A stretch of 64,000 nt of DNA, from NCBI RefSeq assembly GCF_001278755.1, contig NZ_CP012601.1, positions 4,092,154 to 4,156,153 of the forward strand. Direction: 5' to 3'. A program made the position numbers and the translations under genes. The stretch is from Bacillus sp. FJAT-22090 (GTDB taxonomy: Bacteria > Bacillota > Bacilli > Bacillales_A > Planococcaceae). Shown in pieces: positions 34,896-45,290 of the stretch. Numbering within the stretch: position 1 is the first letter of the stretch; every line of letters begins with the position of its first letter. Under the pieces are notes generated by a model, which saw nothing but the letters and a program-made list of their open reading frames with translations, was not told the origin of the DNA and searched no databases.

Positions 34896-35938
34896 TCCTT
34901 ACTTCCCCCTTTTTTGGAAGTGATCCATTGTACTGCCATATCTCTTGCATATAAATCGGAATGATTCTTTGAAAGAAAATAAAGTTTATCCTCTCCGAAT
35001 ATTTGAAGAATGGATTCTGCAGCCGCATTACGAACCCACCATTCTCTATCTCCCAATAATTTAACTAAAAATGGCTCAAAGACTTCCAACATTAGTACTC
35101 CGGAAATACGACAACTGAACATTCTTTCTTGCCATGAAGAGGATTCGAAAAATGGGATGAGTAGTTCGATATTGCTTATATAATTCAACCTATAAAGGCC
35201 TTTAAGCGCCTGTATACGCATTTCCAAATTTTCATTTTGTAATTCATCTTCTAATAATGGTTGGTAACGTAGATTTTTTGTAAGCCCAATAAAGGAAAGA
35301 ATGGCAATCCTGCACATCGGATTATAGCTTTCTTTACTCAGTTTTATAGCATTTCCAAAAGTATCCTCATTCAATCTACTAAATACATCTAAATAATGTT
35401 GTAATGTTGCAGTTCTATCTCTATTTAAATAATCAACAATGGAAAGGTCATTTAATGCTGCAAGTGCTCGGACAGTTTGATTCTTTTCCTCATCCCACAC
35501 TTTTAATTTCGATAAGTGGTCTTGGAGAAAAGGCTTTAACGATATAAGTTTAAAATCCTCGATGAAGTATAGTGTATTTACTCGTGTAGACCAAGTTCCT
35601 CTTTTCATTCGTTTTAAATAGGTTTCAGCGAATATAGATTCTGCTGCTTGCTCGAGTTTCTCTCGTATATGCGCATCTTTAACATCTGTAAATGTTTCAC
35701 TAAAAATACGTTCTGCCACTTCAAAATTCGCTCTAATTACAAGGGCCTTAGGTATCATCCAGTTTTCTGACATTAGATAGTCCACAAAAAGCTCTAGATT
35801 GTCTTCATACACTTTGTCTTGTCTATCATTCTCTCTGTTTCTGAGCCACTTTCTAATGCATAGCAGAGCTAATAATAGTAATTGAAATCCTAAAAGAATA
35901 CCAATAACCCAATAGAAGTAAATCATTTCTATAATCAT
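34892..35938 (-). CDS. Membrane-anchored HEAT-repeat protein
   Basis: A 348-residue protein with one N-terminal TM (YWVIGILLGFQLLLLALLCI) and a cytoplasmic all-helical part with HEAT-like repeats, such as ENLEMRIQALKGLYRLNY, WQERMFSCRISGVLML and REWWVRNAAAESILQIFG. It overlaps both neighbours by four bases (ATGA and TTGA), so the three proteins are made together. It probably scaffolds the glycosyltransferase and the regulator at the membrane; this is inference. Confidence 0.85.
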   Translation of the reverse strand: MIIEMIYFYWVIGILLGFQLLLLALLCIRKWLRNRENDRQDKVYEDNLELFVDYLMSENWMIPKALVIRANFEVAERIFSETFTDVKDAHIREKLEQAAESIFAETYLKRMKRGTWSTRVNTLYFIEDFKLISLKPFLQDHLSKLKVWDEEKNQTVRALAALNDLSIVDYLNRDRTATLQHYLDVFSRLNEDTFGNAIKLSKESYNPMCRIAILSFIGLTKNLRYQPLLEDELQNENLEMRIQALKGLYRLNYISNIELLIPFFESSSWQERMFSCRISGVLMLEVFEPFLVKLLGDREWWVRNAAAESILQIFGEDKLYFLSKNHSDLYARDMAVQWITSKKGGSKD

Positions 35939-37272
35939 ACAAACAACCTACTGGCAAGGCGTTGAATTCGAGCGAGTACTTCCTGTGGATGGAAAGGCTT
36001 AACTAAATAATCGTCTGCACCTCTTTTTAAAGCATGTAAAATATCTTGATTGCTGTTTCGGGAAGTAAGCATTGATATGATGATACGGTCGTTTGGATAC
36101 TCTTCTCTTATGTGATTTAAAACTTCTAAACCATCCATTTTAGGCATTACAACATCTAAAAGGAGGATATGATAATCTGTTGGATGATACCAATCAGAGT
36201 GTATAAACTCATACCCGTTATCATATACGGAGACTTCTATATGAAATCGAGGGGATTTCCATGATAGAAATTGTTTTTCTAGCATCGTTCTACTCAGTTT
36301 GTTATCATCTACAATAATGACGCGGACGATTGGCATTATAGACTCCAAGTTCATATTATTATATGAAATACATGTTGGCTCAGTGGATTGCTTGGCAACA
36401 CTCAAAGCCTGCTTGCCATTCACTACTAGCTGCTGAATATGGTTATAAGAAGAGTTCCATTCTGCAACACCTGATACAATTTGAATATGAAAGCTTTGAC
36501 CATCTTTATAATAAGTGTTAGAAACAAAGGTTTTATTTAATTTGTCCAATTTTTCAAGTGCTTCTTTCTCTTTAGTTGTTGGATGAAGGAGAGCAAAGGT
36601 TCCCCCGTGTAATCGATAAAAGCTTTCTTTGGATTGAATGTTAGTGTGCATCAATTCACTAAAAGTGCTTAGTATCTCATTTGTATAAGAAAATCCAAAG
36701 TCTTTATTCATCTGTTGTATATGATGTACTTCTATTATTGAGATGGAAAAAGTGGTGCCTTCATTATTAAAATTGTCTATTAAATCGAGCGCTTTCTTTT
36801 CAAAGCTTGCATAATTAAGTGCACCTGTAAGCGGATCAATCGATTGAAGGTGCTTAATAAAATTTCGATGTGATAAAAAGTTTGAAACGATCGCAAGAAG
36901 GAGATGGTTTCCTTTCTTCGGATGTATCATATCCGCAGCTCCATGACGGATGAACTCCGTTTTTATCGAAGAAAATTCATTATTAAAATTCAATACAATG
37001 ATTGGAATAAAACGGACTAGAGCAGTCTGCTTCATTTTATCTAAAAAAGAAAGAGTCGAAGAATCAGACATATTTGCTGAAATACAACAAACATCAATTT
37101 CGTTTGTATTAAATAAGTCAATTCCTTTTTCAACATTAGGTGCTACTAAGATTGTGTAGCCTTCCTTTTCTAAGTCGTCTTTAATAGAAGATAATTCCAC
37201 TAAATCTTCTGCAATTAACAAAAGAAGTCCCAGTTTGTTGTGAGAATTAATAGTTGAGTTATTAGCGAACAA
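35935..37272 (-). CDS. Response regulator: pseudo-REC, degenerate GGDEF, and C-terminal REC
   Basis: A 445-residue protein. Residues 15-135 look like a receiver without the phospho-Asp. Residues about 145-300 are a GGDEF domain (start DPLTGALNYASFE) whose active site reads GGTFA at 223-227, so it should not make c-di-GMP; no RxxD I-site is seen. Residues 315-445 are an intact receiver: VDD (321-323), phospho-Asp373 in LLDVVMP, Thr403 and Lys425. TTG start with AAGGAGG. It may sense c-di-GMP or GTP, or act only by phosphorylation, and control the adjacent synthase. Confidence 0.88.
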   Translation of the reverse strand: MFANNSTINSHNKLGLLLLIAEDLVELSSIKDDLEKEGYTILVAPNVEKGIDLFNTNEIDVCCISANMSDSSTLSFLDKMKQTALVRFIPIIVLNFNNEFSSIKTEFIRHGAADMIHPKKGNHLLLAIVSNFLSHRNFIKHLQSIDPLTGALNYASFEKKALDLIDNFNNEGTTFSISIIEVHHIQQMNKDFGFSYTNEILSTFSELMHTNIQSKESFYRLHGGTFALLHPTTKEKEALEKLDKLNKTFVSNTYYKDGQSFHIQIVSGVAEWNSSYNHIQQLVVNGKQALSVAKQSTEPTCISYNNMNLESIMPIVRVIIVDDNKLSRTMLEKQFLSWKSPRFHIEVSVYDNGYEFIHSDWYHPTDYHILLLDVVMPKMDGLEVLNHIREEYPNDRIIISMLTSRNSNQDILHALKRGADDYLVKPFHPQEVLARIQRLASRLFV

Positions 37273-37300
37273 CTGAAAACCTCCTTACATATTATCAATA

Positions 37301-38161
37301 TTAGTTAATGAAAGAACCATTCCACTCTATTTCACCTTTAAACACTGTAGTAGCAGGTCCGGTCATAAATACTCCGTGATCAGAATATCTAATTATAAGC
37401 TTCCCACCTAAAAGATTTACTTCAATATCTGTATCAAAATCACAATGACCATTTAAGACTGCTGCAACAACTGCAGCGCAAGCTCCTGTTCCACAAGCTA
37501 ATGTTTCTCCACTACCACGTTCCCAAACACGCATATTAATAGAAGTGCGACTTACTATTTCAATAAATTCAGTGTTCACACTCTCAGGGAAGACAGGATT
37601 AAATTCGAATGTTGGACCTACTAATGGAAGATTAATAGATTCTATATTTTCAGTTATAATTACGCAATGAGGATTTCCCATAGATACAGTAGTAATATGG
37701 TAGTTTTCATTTTCAATCGTAAATGGCATATTCACTATACTTTCAGTTTGATCGATTAAGATAGGTAATGCGGAAGGATCTAAATTCGGTTTTCCCATGT
37801 CAACAGTAGCAGAAGTCATTTTGTTATTATCGGCAAAAACTTGAATAATTTTTACACCACTTAAAGTATCAATATTCATCGTATTTTTCGGGACAATCTG
37901 ATGATCATATAAATACTTTGCAACACAACGAATGGCATTACCACACATTTTACCTTCACTACCATCCGCATTAAACATTCTCATTTTTGCATCCGCAATA
38001 TCAGATGGGCATATTAATACAACACCATCTCCACCAATTCCAAAATGTCTATCTGAAACTAAACGACTAAGTCCTTCAGGGTTTTCGATCATGTTTTCTA
38101 AACAATTTATATAGATATAATCATTTCCACAGCCATGCATTTTTGTAAATGTAATATTCAT
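37301..38161 (-). CDS. dapF: Diaminopimelate epimerase
   Basis: A 286-residue enzyme converting LL- to meso-diaminopimelate for lysine and peptidoglycan synthesis. Both catalytic Cys are visible: GNAIRC (about residue 79) and ETLACGTGACA (about 226), with the N-terminal MHGCGNDYIYI. I start at ATG 38161, 10 bases after AAGGAG; the ATG at 38197 lies before that site. Only 28 bases separate it from the response-regulator gene, so the exopolysaccharide genes may be read from the dapF promoter. Confidence 0.96.
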   Translation of the reverse strand: MNITFTKMHGCGNDYIYINCLENMIENPEGLSRLVSDRHFGIGGDGVVLICPSDIADAKMRMFNADGSEGKMCGNAIRCVAKYLYDHQIVPKNTMNIDTLSGVKIIQVFADNNKMTSATVDMGKPNLDPSALPILIDQTESIVNMPFTIENENYHITTVSMGNPHCVIITENIESINLPLVGPTFEFNPVFPESVNTEFIEIVSRTSINMRVWERGSGETLACGTGACAAVVAAVLNGHCDFDTDIEVNLLGGKLIIRYSDHGVFMTGPATTVFKGEIEWNGSFIN

Positions 38162-38235
38162 TATTTGAAAACTCCTTATTAATACAATTTCATTCATTAT
38201 AGTTACTACAAACCAACATGGTCAATGGATGACTA

Positions 38236-38275
38236 TAGAAAAAACAGTCGCAAAAGAAGATATTATTGCGACTGC
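38236..38275 (-). terminator. Rho-independent terminator
   Basis: Minus strand: CAGTCGCAA, loop, TTGCGACTG followed by TTTTTTC. It ends the metalloprotease gene. Confidence 0.85.
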
Positions 38276-38285
38276 CATTATTTTT

Positions 38286-39134
38286 TTATGGTGTTTTCGT
38301 ATTAAAGGTGTCTCCGCCTTGAATTGTTCCGTTTTCAAAACCTTTATAGAACCAGTTTTTTCGTTGTTCTGAAGTACCATGCGTAAAACTTTCGGGAACG
38401 ACATAACCTCTTGCTTGCTTTTGCAATGTATCGTCTCCGACAGCACTTGCTGCAGTCAATGCTTCTTCTAAATCACCTTCTTCTAAGTAACCTAATCCTT
38501 GTGCATGTTTAGCCCATACACCCGATAAATAGTCAGCTTGCAGTTCGAATCGGACAAGGTATTTATTGAATTCCTCTTCGCTCAATTTTTGGCGCAACGG
38601 CATTACTTCTTCCGTTGTTCCTAAAAGTGTTTGGACGTGATGTCCCACTTCATGAGCTATCACATATGCCATCGCAAAATCACCAGGAGCATTGAATTTT
38701 TCTTGTAATTCCTGATAGAAGCTTAAGTCAATATAAAGCTTTTGGTCACCTGGACAATAAAAAGGACCTACAGAGGCTCCCGCTGCTCCACATGCTGAAT
38801 TTACACTGCCCGAATATAGTACAAGCGTCGGTTCCACATATTCCAGACCGTTTTCCTCAAATATTTCTGTCCAAACCTTTTCGGTATCTGCTAATACTAC
38901 CGATACAAATTCTGCTAATTCTTTTTCTTGAGCACTTTCTTCATAGGGAATTGTACTTGATTGTTCCGAAGTTCCAAGATTTCCAATAATATCACCCGGA
39001 TTCCCGCCAAGAAAGGAAAGTATAATTACAATAATTAATCCAAGACCCCCTCCAACACCGGCTATCGCTTTACCTCCGCTCATACCACGCCGGTCTTCTA
39101 CATTAGAGCTTCCAGCTCGTCCCTTCCATTTCAT
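38286..39134 (-). CDS. YpfJ-family neutral zinc metallopeptidase
   Basis: A 282-residue membrane-anchored protein of the YpfJ/KPN_02809 family. Basic N-terminus, one TM (AIAGVGGGLGLIIVIILSFL, about 24-43) and an extracellular domain with the zinc motif HEVGHH (about 164) and the glutamate in ELQADYLSGVWA (third ligand region). The Cys pair SACGAAGASVGPFYC is typical. Proteolytic activity is inferred from the motif only. Confidence 0.92.
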   Translation of the reverse strand: MKWKGRAGSSNVEDRRGMSGGKAIAGVGGGLGLIIVIILSFLGGNPGDIIGNLGTSEQSSTIPYEESAQEKELAEFVSVVLADTEKVWTEIFEENGLEYVEPTLVLYSGSVNSACGAAGASVGPFYCPGDQKLYIDLSFYQELQEKFNAPGDFAMAYVIAHEVGHHVQTLLGTTEEVMPLRQKLSEEEFNKYLVRFELQADYLSGVWAKHAQGLGYLEEGDLEEALTAASAVGDDTLQKQARGYVVPESFTHGTSEQRKNWFYKGFENGTIQGGDTFNTKTP

Positions 39135-39161
39135 TTATCTCACTCCTTTTCATCAGACTGT

Positions 39162-39206
39162 TGACAAACGCTTTATCCTACCATGAGATCTTACAGTCTG
39201 GGGAGG
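39162..39206. repeat. CAGACTGT...ACAGTCTG inverted repeat
   Basis: CAGACTGTTGACAAACG begins at 39162 and ACAGTCTG closes the repeat. The left end matches the ends of the terminator-linked elements at 50356 (CAGACTGTTGAAAAACG) and 51931 (TAGACTGTAGACAAAC-like), so it may be a short relict of that family. Confidence 0.5.
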
Positions 39207-39332
39207 CCTTTGAAAACTGTCTTTATCAACAAACGGAATTACATGTATATTGTCTTTATACCCAAAATTTATAAAATTAGACATCCAACTTGGATGGTTT
39301 GGATTATAATGTAATAAAGGGGAGTGTTTATC

Positions 39333-40364
39333 ATGCTTATTAAACCGAAAATGCTTCGAGCTGGGGATAAAGTAGCGACAATTAGTTTGTCATGGGGTGG
39401 AGCTGGAGAACCTGAATTGAACTGGCGATATGAGCAGGGTGTCGAACGATTAGAAAAGGTATTTGGGTTAGAAGTAGTATCTATGCCAAATAGCTTAAAG
39501 GGTGCGGAGTATTTATATGATAATCCAAAAGCGCGAGCAGAGGATCTGATGAATGCCTTTAAGGATCCTACCATAAAAGGGATTGTTTCCAATATCGGTG
39601 GGAGTGAAAGTATCAGACTATTACCTTATATTGATTTTGATGTCATCCGTAATAACCCGAAGATTTTTATAGGTTATTCAGATGCAACAGTAACTCATTT
39701 GTTTTGTCATAAAGCTGGAATTTCATCATTTTATGGCCCTGCGATACTGACAGACTTTGCTGAAAATGTTGAGATGCATGCGTATACGGTGGAGGCTGTG
39801 AAAAAGACTTTGTTCACAAATGAAGTAATCGGAGAAGTTAAACCAGCGCCTGAATGGACGAGTGAACGATTAGAATGGCTTATAGAAAACAAAGATAAAC
39901 AACGTAAAATGAATCCAAATCAAGGCTATGAATTGCTGCAAGGTTCTGGAGTCGTGCAAGGAAGATTAATCGGAGGATGTATCGAGGTTTTAGAGTTTGC
40001 TAAAGGAACCTCTCTATGGCCGGAAGAGTCGTATTGGAAAGACAGTATACTATTCTTTGAAACTTCAGAGGACCTACCTGAGCCATCTTATATTGAATAT
40101 TGGCTAAGGAATTATGGCTCGCAAGGAATTTTGCAAAATATAAAAGGAATAGTTTTTGCAAAGCCTCAACATGAGAAATATTATGAGGAATACAAAGAAT
40201 CTATATTAAGAATAATGAAGGAACTAGATTTGAATGAGTTACCAATACTTTATAATTTAAATTTTGGTCATACGGAACCGAAATTTATTCTTCCATATGG
40301 AGCGATGGCTGAAATAGATTGTGAGAGAGTAACTTTTTCTATTTTAGATAGTGGAGTTGAGTAA
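39333..40364 (+). CDS. S66-family LD-carboxypeptidase (MccF-like)
   Basis: A 343-residue serine peptidase of family S66. The nucleophile Ser lies in GYSDATVTH (about 109-117), and FGHTEPK (about 311) supplies the C-terminal His of the triad. The RWEYGV-like NWRYEQGVERLEKVFG start and the insert EWLIENKDKQRK point to the MccF/long branch, which cleaves acyl-sulfamoyl-adenylates or L,D-peptide bonds. ATG 39333 with GGGGAG 8 bases before it. The next gene starts 2 bases after its stop. Confidence 0.9.
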   Translation: MLIKPKMLRAGDKVATISLSWGGAGEPELNWRYEQGVERLEKVFGLEVVSMPNSLKGAEYLYDNPKARAEDLMNAFKDPTIKGIVSNIGGSESIRLLPYIDFDVIRNNPKIFIGYSDATVTHLFCHKAGISSFYGPAILTDFAENVEMHAYTVEAVKKTLFTNEVIGEVKPAPEWTSERLEWLIENKDKQRKMNPNQGYELLQGSGVVQGRLIGGCIEVLEFAKGTSLWPEESYWKDSILFFETSEDLPEPSYIEYWLRNYGSQGILQNIKGIVFAKPQHEKYYEEYKESILRIMKELDLNELPILYNLNFGHTEPKFILPYGAMAEIDCERVTFSILDSGVE

Positions 40365-40366
40365 TT

Positions 40367-41455
40367 GTGTCTTCTTATATTGTAGTAGGTGGTGGGATAT
40401 TAGGTGCTTCCACTGCCTATCATCTTGCGAAACATCATGCGAAAGTAATTCTCGTTGATCGAAATGATTTAGGACAGGCATCTGAAGCGGCAGCAGGAAT
40501 TATATGCCCGTGGATTTCCCAACGAAGAAATAAGAAATGGTACGAGCTTGTAAAAAATGGTGCTAAATATTATAAGCAGCTTGTTGAAGAGTTAGAAGCA
40601 TTAGGGGAAACATCTACTGGCTATAAAAAGGTAGGAGCAATAGCGCTTCAGAATGATGAGAAAAAGCTGCAAAAAATGCTTGAGCGAGCATTGGAAAAAA
40701 GAGTGGATGCACCTGAAATTGGTGAGTTAAAAATACTGTCTTGTGATGAGACGAGAGCATTGTTTCCACTTATCTCAGAGGACTTTACGTCGTTGTTTGT
40801 GGAAGGAGCAGCCCGTGTCGACGGGCGAGCTATGCGAGATGCATTAATTCAAGGTGCACAAAAGCTAGGGGCACAAGTGGTTAGTGGAAATGCAGAGTTT
40901 TCTAATGGGGTTGTATTAGTAGATGGAAATCAAATAGATGCGGATGCAGTCATTTTAACAGCTGGTGCTTGGGGAAATGAAGTTCCTGCAACACTGGGAG
41001 TTAATATGAAGGTGAGCTCTCAAAAAGCCCAAATCATGCATTTTAAGATAGAAAATGAATCAACGGGAGATTGGCCGGTTGTTCTTCCTCCGACGAACCA
41101 ATATTTACTAACCTTTGACAATGGAAAAGTGGTGGCTGGTTCCACATATGAAGAAAACACCGGTTTCGATGTCCGTGTGACTGAGGCAGGTAAAGTAGAG
41201 TTATTAGAAAAGGCAACATATATAGCGGAATCTTTGGGAACTGCAGTAATTGAGGAAGTGCGTGTAGGGTTTAGACCTTATACACCAGAGTTTCTGCCCG
41301 TTATTGGGAAATTACCTGGATATGAGACTATTTATTTTGCGAATGGATTAGGTGCTTCTGGATTGACTGCAGGGCCATTTGTTGGAGCTGAATTAGCTAG
41401 GTTGGCATTAGGGGAAAAAACAGTATTGGATTTAACCGCATACGCACCAGTTTAA
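40367..41455 (+). CDS. FAD-dependent oxidoreductase (DAO family, glycine/D-amino acid oxidase-like)
   Basis: A 362-residue flavoenzyme. N-terminal dinucleotide fold VVGGGILGASTAYHLA (about residues 6-21), DRNDLGQASEAAAGI, and the C-terminal GFRPYTPEFLPVIGKLPGYE then GLGASGLTAGP are typical of the DAO family. The GTG start lies 2 bases past the S66 gene and follows GGAG. Co-transcription with a peptidase suggests breakdown of wall-derived D-amino acids, but this is inference. Confidence 0.9.
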   Translation: MSSYIVVGGGILGASTAYHLAKHHAKVILVDRNDLGQASEAAAGIICPWISQRRNKKWYELVKNGAKYYKQLVEELEALGETSTGYKKVGAIALQNDEKKLQKMLERALEKRVDAPEIGELKILSCDETRALFPLISEDFTSLFVEGAARVDGRAMRDALIQGAQKLGAQVVSGNAEFSNGVVLVDGNQIDADAVILTAGAWGNEVPATLGVNMKVSSQKAQIMHFKIENESTGDWPVVLPPTNQYLLTFDNGKVVAGSTYEENTGFDVRVTEAGKVELLEKATYIAESLGTAVIEEVRVGFRPYTPEFLPVIGKLPGYETIYFANGLGASGLTAGPFVGAELARLALGEKTVLDLTAYAPV

Positions 41456-41480
41456 TTTATAAAGAGATGGGGCAAAAGGG

Positions 41481-42389
41481 ATGAATTATTCTCACGTAGA
41501 AGAAGTAAATGATATGACTGTTGTAGAGGCTTTAGAAAAAAACCTAGCGATTATTCGTTTTGATTTAAATAGAGATGTCGCTTATGTAAATGATAACTTT
41601 GCCAACGAACTGGGCTATACTAAAGAAAAAGTGATGAAAATGAACCACCGCGATTTTTGTTTTGAAACAAACTCAAAAAGCCCAGAATATGAAATGTTTT
41701 GGAAAGAATTATTTGGTGGGAAGACGATTCAAAACAAAGTAGAACGTAAAGACGCAAAAGGTAATAGAGTTATGTTTGAAGCAACCTATATGCCAATATT
41801 TGGAGAAAGAGGACAAGTGTTAGGTGTTACAAAAGTAGCGACGAATGTAACTGATCGCCATCAAACTATTATGGCTGTAACAGAAGAGCTAAATGATATG
41901 TCCGAAGAGCTAAGTACTCGTGCGGAAGTAGGTATTAAAAGAAGCCAGGAGTTATTAGAAACTATTGATGAAATTGCTGCAGTTTCTAGTGAAAATACGG
42001 TTACCTTGAACAACCTACAAGTGCAAGCAGACTCTATTAAGGGCATCGTTCAAACAATTAGAGAAATCGCTGCTCAAACCAATTTACTAGCTTTGAATGC
42101 TGCAATCGAAGCCGCTCGCGCTGGTGAACACGGAAGAGGATTTAATGTAGTAGCTCAAGAAGTACGAAAGCTCGCGGCAAGAGTCGAAGCATCCATCGTT
42201 GAGGTACGTGAGAATATCGATGGAATAACAAAAGAAGTTGATAAAGTAACAATTAGTAATGGGAAGTCTCAAGCCAGCATAGAAAAAAGCCAAGAAGAAA
42301 TTCGAATTGCATTAGAAGAATTCAATGACATCTCTAAAGCATCAGAAAAGCTAGAAACCCAAACTGCCCAATTCATCAAACTCATCTAG
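41481..42389 (+). CDS. Soluble PAS-domain chemotaxis receptor
   Basis: A 302-residue cytoplasmic chemoreceptor with no TM or HAMP. Residues about 10-125 form a PAS domain ([38 protein letters not shown]). Residues about 140-302 are a short MCP signalling hairpin with the tip [20 protein letters not shown]. This is half the usual adaptation length, as in the short Aer-like or bacilli-specific soluble receptors. It probably senses an intracellular cue such as redox state or a bound cofactor. Ends at a terminator containing a GGTGCC repeat. Confidence 0.9.
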   Translation: MNYSHVEEVNDMTVVEALEKNLAIIRFDLNRDVAYVNDNFANELGYTKEKVMKMNHRDFCFETNSKSPEYEMFWKELFGGKTIQNKVERKDAKGNRVMFEATYMPIFGERGQVLGVTKVATNVTDRHQTIMAVTEELNDMSEELSTRAEVGIKRSQELLETIDEIAAVSSENTVTLNNLQVQADSIKGIVQTIREIAAQTNLLALNAAIEAARAGEHGRGFNVVAQEVRKLAARVEASIVEVRENIDGITKEVDKVTISNGKSQASIEKSQEEIRIALEEFNDISKASEKLETQTAQFIKLI

Positions 42390-42406
42390 CAAATAGATTA
42401 CGGAAA

Positions 42407-42441
42407 GATTACTGGTGCCAGGCACCAGTAATCTTTTTGTA
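42407..42441 (+). terminator. Rho-independent terminator built on GGTGCC repeat copy 3
   Basis: GATTACT-GGTGCCAGGCACC-AGTAATC followed by TTTTTG. The GGTGCC-A-GGCACC palindrome (42414-42426) is the apical part, and the GTAAT and TAATAATT parts seen in copies 1 and 2 are also present. Confidence 0.88.
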
Positions 42442-42490
42442 ATAATTTCTTTCGGACATGGTACACTAAATAGTGGGATTGGAGGGATGG

Positions 42491-42784
42491 ATGTTGAGTG
42501 AGCATTCAATTGTTTATATAGAAATTGAGAGGCAAATAGATTTTTATTTTCAACAGAAACAAATAGAGCTCCAATATGAGCTTCGTTTGAATATGGAAGG
42601 AATTAAGTCGGCTCGACATCAATTCGAGCTTCAGCATGTTCATGATGTTTCCCATAAGCGTTTTTCATTTGGTGGTGGGATTTTATACTTACATACCAAT
42701 CAAGGTGTATTTTCCTATAAAATTCAAGATGATCCAGATCCATTTATTCAAACTTTCAAGTCTTTAAAAATAAGAAATTTATAA
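42491..42784 (+). CDS. Hypothetical protein, possibly bacterial PH-like fold
   Basis: A 97-residue protein without a recognised name. The second half alternates strands ending in FSFGGGILYLHTNQGVFSY then DPDPFIQTFKSL, a pattern like bacterial PH-type domains. No TM or signal peptide. The start is ATG 42491, 5 bases after GGAGG; a GTG at 42473 precedes that site and the TTG at 42494 is also possible. Fold assignment is a guess from pattern. Confidence 0.6.
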   Translation: MLSEHSIVYIEIERQIDFYFQQKQIELQYELRLNMEGIKSARHQFELQHVHDVSHKRFSFGGGILYLHTNQGVFSYKIQDDPDPFIQTFKSLKIRNL

Positions 42785-42842
42785 CTTTAATTCGACAAAT
42801 TTCTACATAATTTTATGAATTATTAAATATATTACAAGGTCG

Positions 42843-42870
42843 TTGTAATTGAAAACATTCGTGCTATAAT
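42843..42870 (+). promoter_or_regulatory. SigA-type promoter of xpt-pbuX
   Basis: TTGTAA, 16-base spacer, TATAAT, about 24 bases ahead of the purine riboswitch. Confidence 0.75.
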
Positions 42871-42893
42871 GGGAAATATTCTAATAGCATTTT

Positions 42894-44990
<2,097 letters not shown>

Positions 44991-45009
44991 AATTGGGTCT
45001 TTAAAATGA

Positions 45010-45040
45010 AATGTCGCCTACTTGTAGGTGGCATTTTTTA
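45010..45040 (+). terminator. Rho-independent terminator
   Basis: AAATGTCGCCTAC-TTG-TAGGTGGCATTT with T tract; ends the xpt-pbuX operon. Between here and 45290 there is an 8-bp inverted repeat, CTATTTTG (45071) / CAAAATAG (45098), and a 25-codon frame at 45160 with GGAGGAG close before its ATG; neither is firm enough to call. Confidence 0.88.
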
Positions 45041-45290
45041 TATGTGAAGATACAAGAGTAATAAAACATGCTATTTTGCTCCTAGATACGGTGTCATCAA
45101 AATAGTAGGTTCTAATCGCCAACCTGTTACTGAATTGATTTTTAGAATATGGAGGAGCTATGAACAAGTGTAGCGCCTTCGCCTTTTCTTCAGCGATAAA
45201 AACACAACATCTTGAACTTAAAGTATTTTGTAACTAATTTGTAACTCCAATCCCTTACCATTGGTCAAACTAAAGGAAAGGAGTTGTTTT

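Noticed and set aside
41481-42389. Truncated chemoreceptor pseudogene
   Set aside because: Although short and without TM or HAMP, the PAS domain and signalling tip are intact and the frame is clean, as in other short soluble receptors.
45160-45237. 25-codon frame before the esterase gene
   Set aside because: The GGAGGAG site is very close to the ATG, the product is nondescript, and no conservation can be shown.
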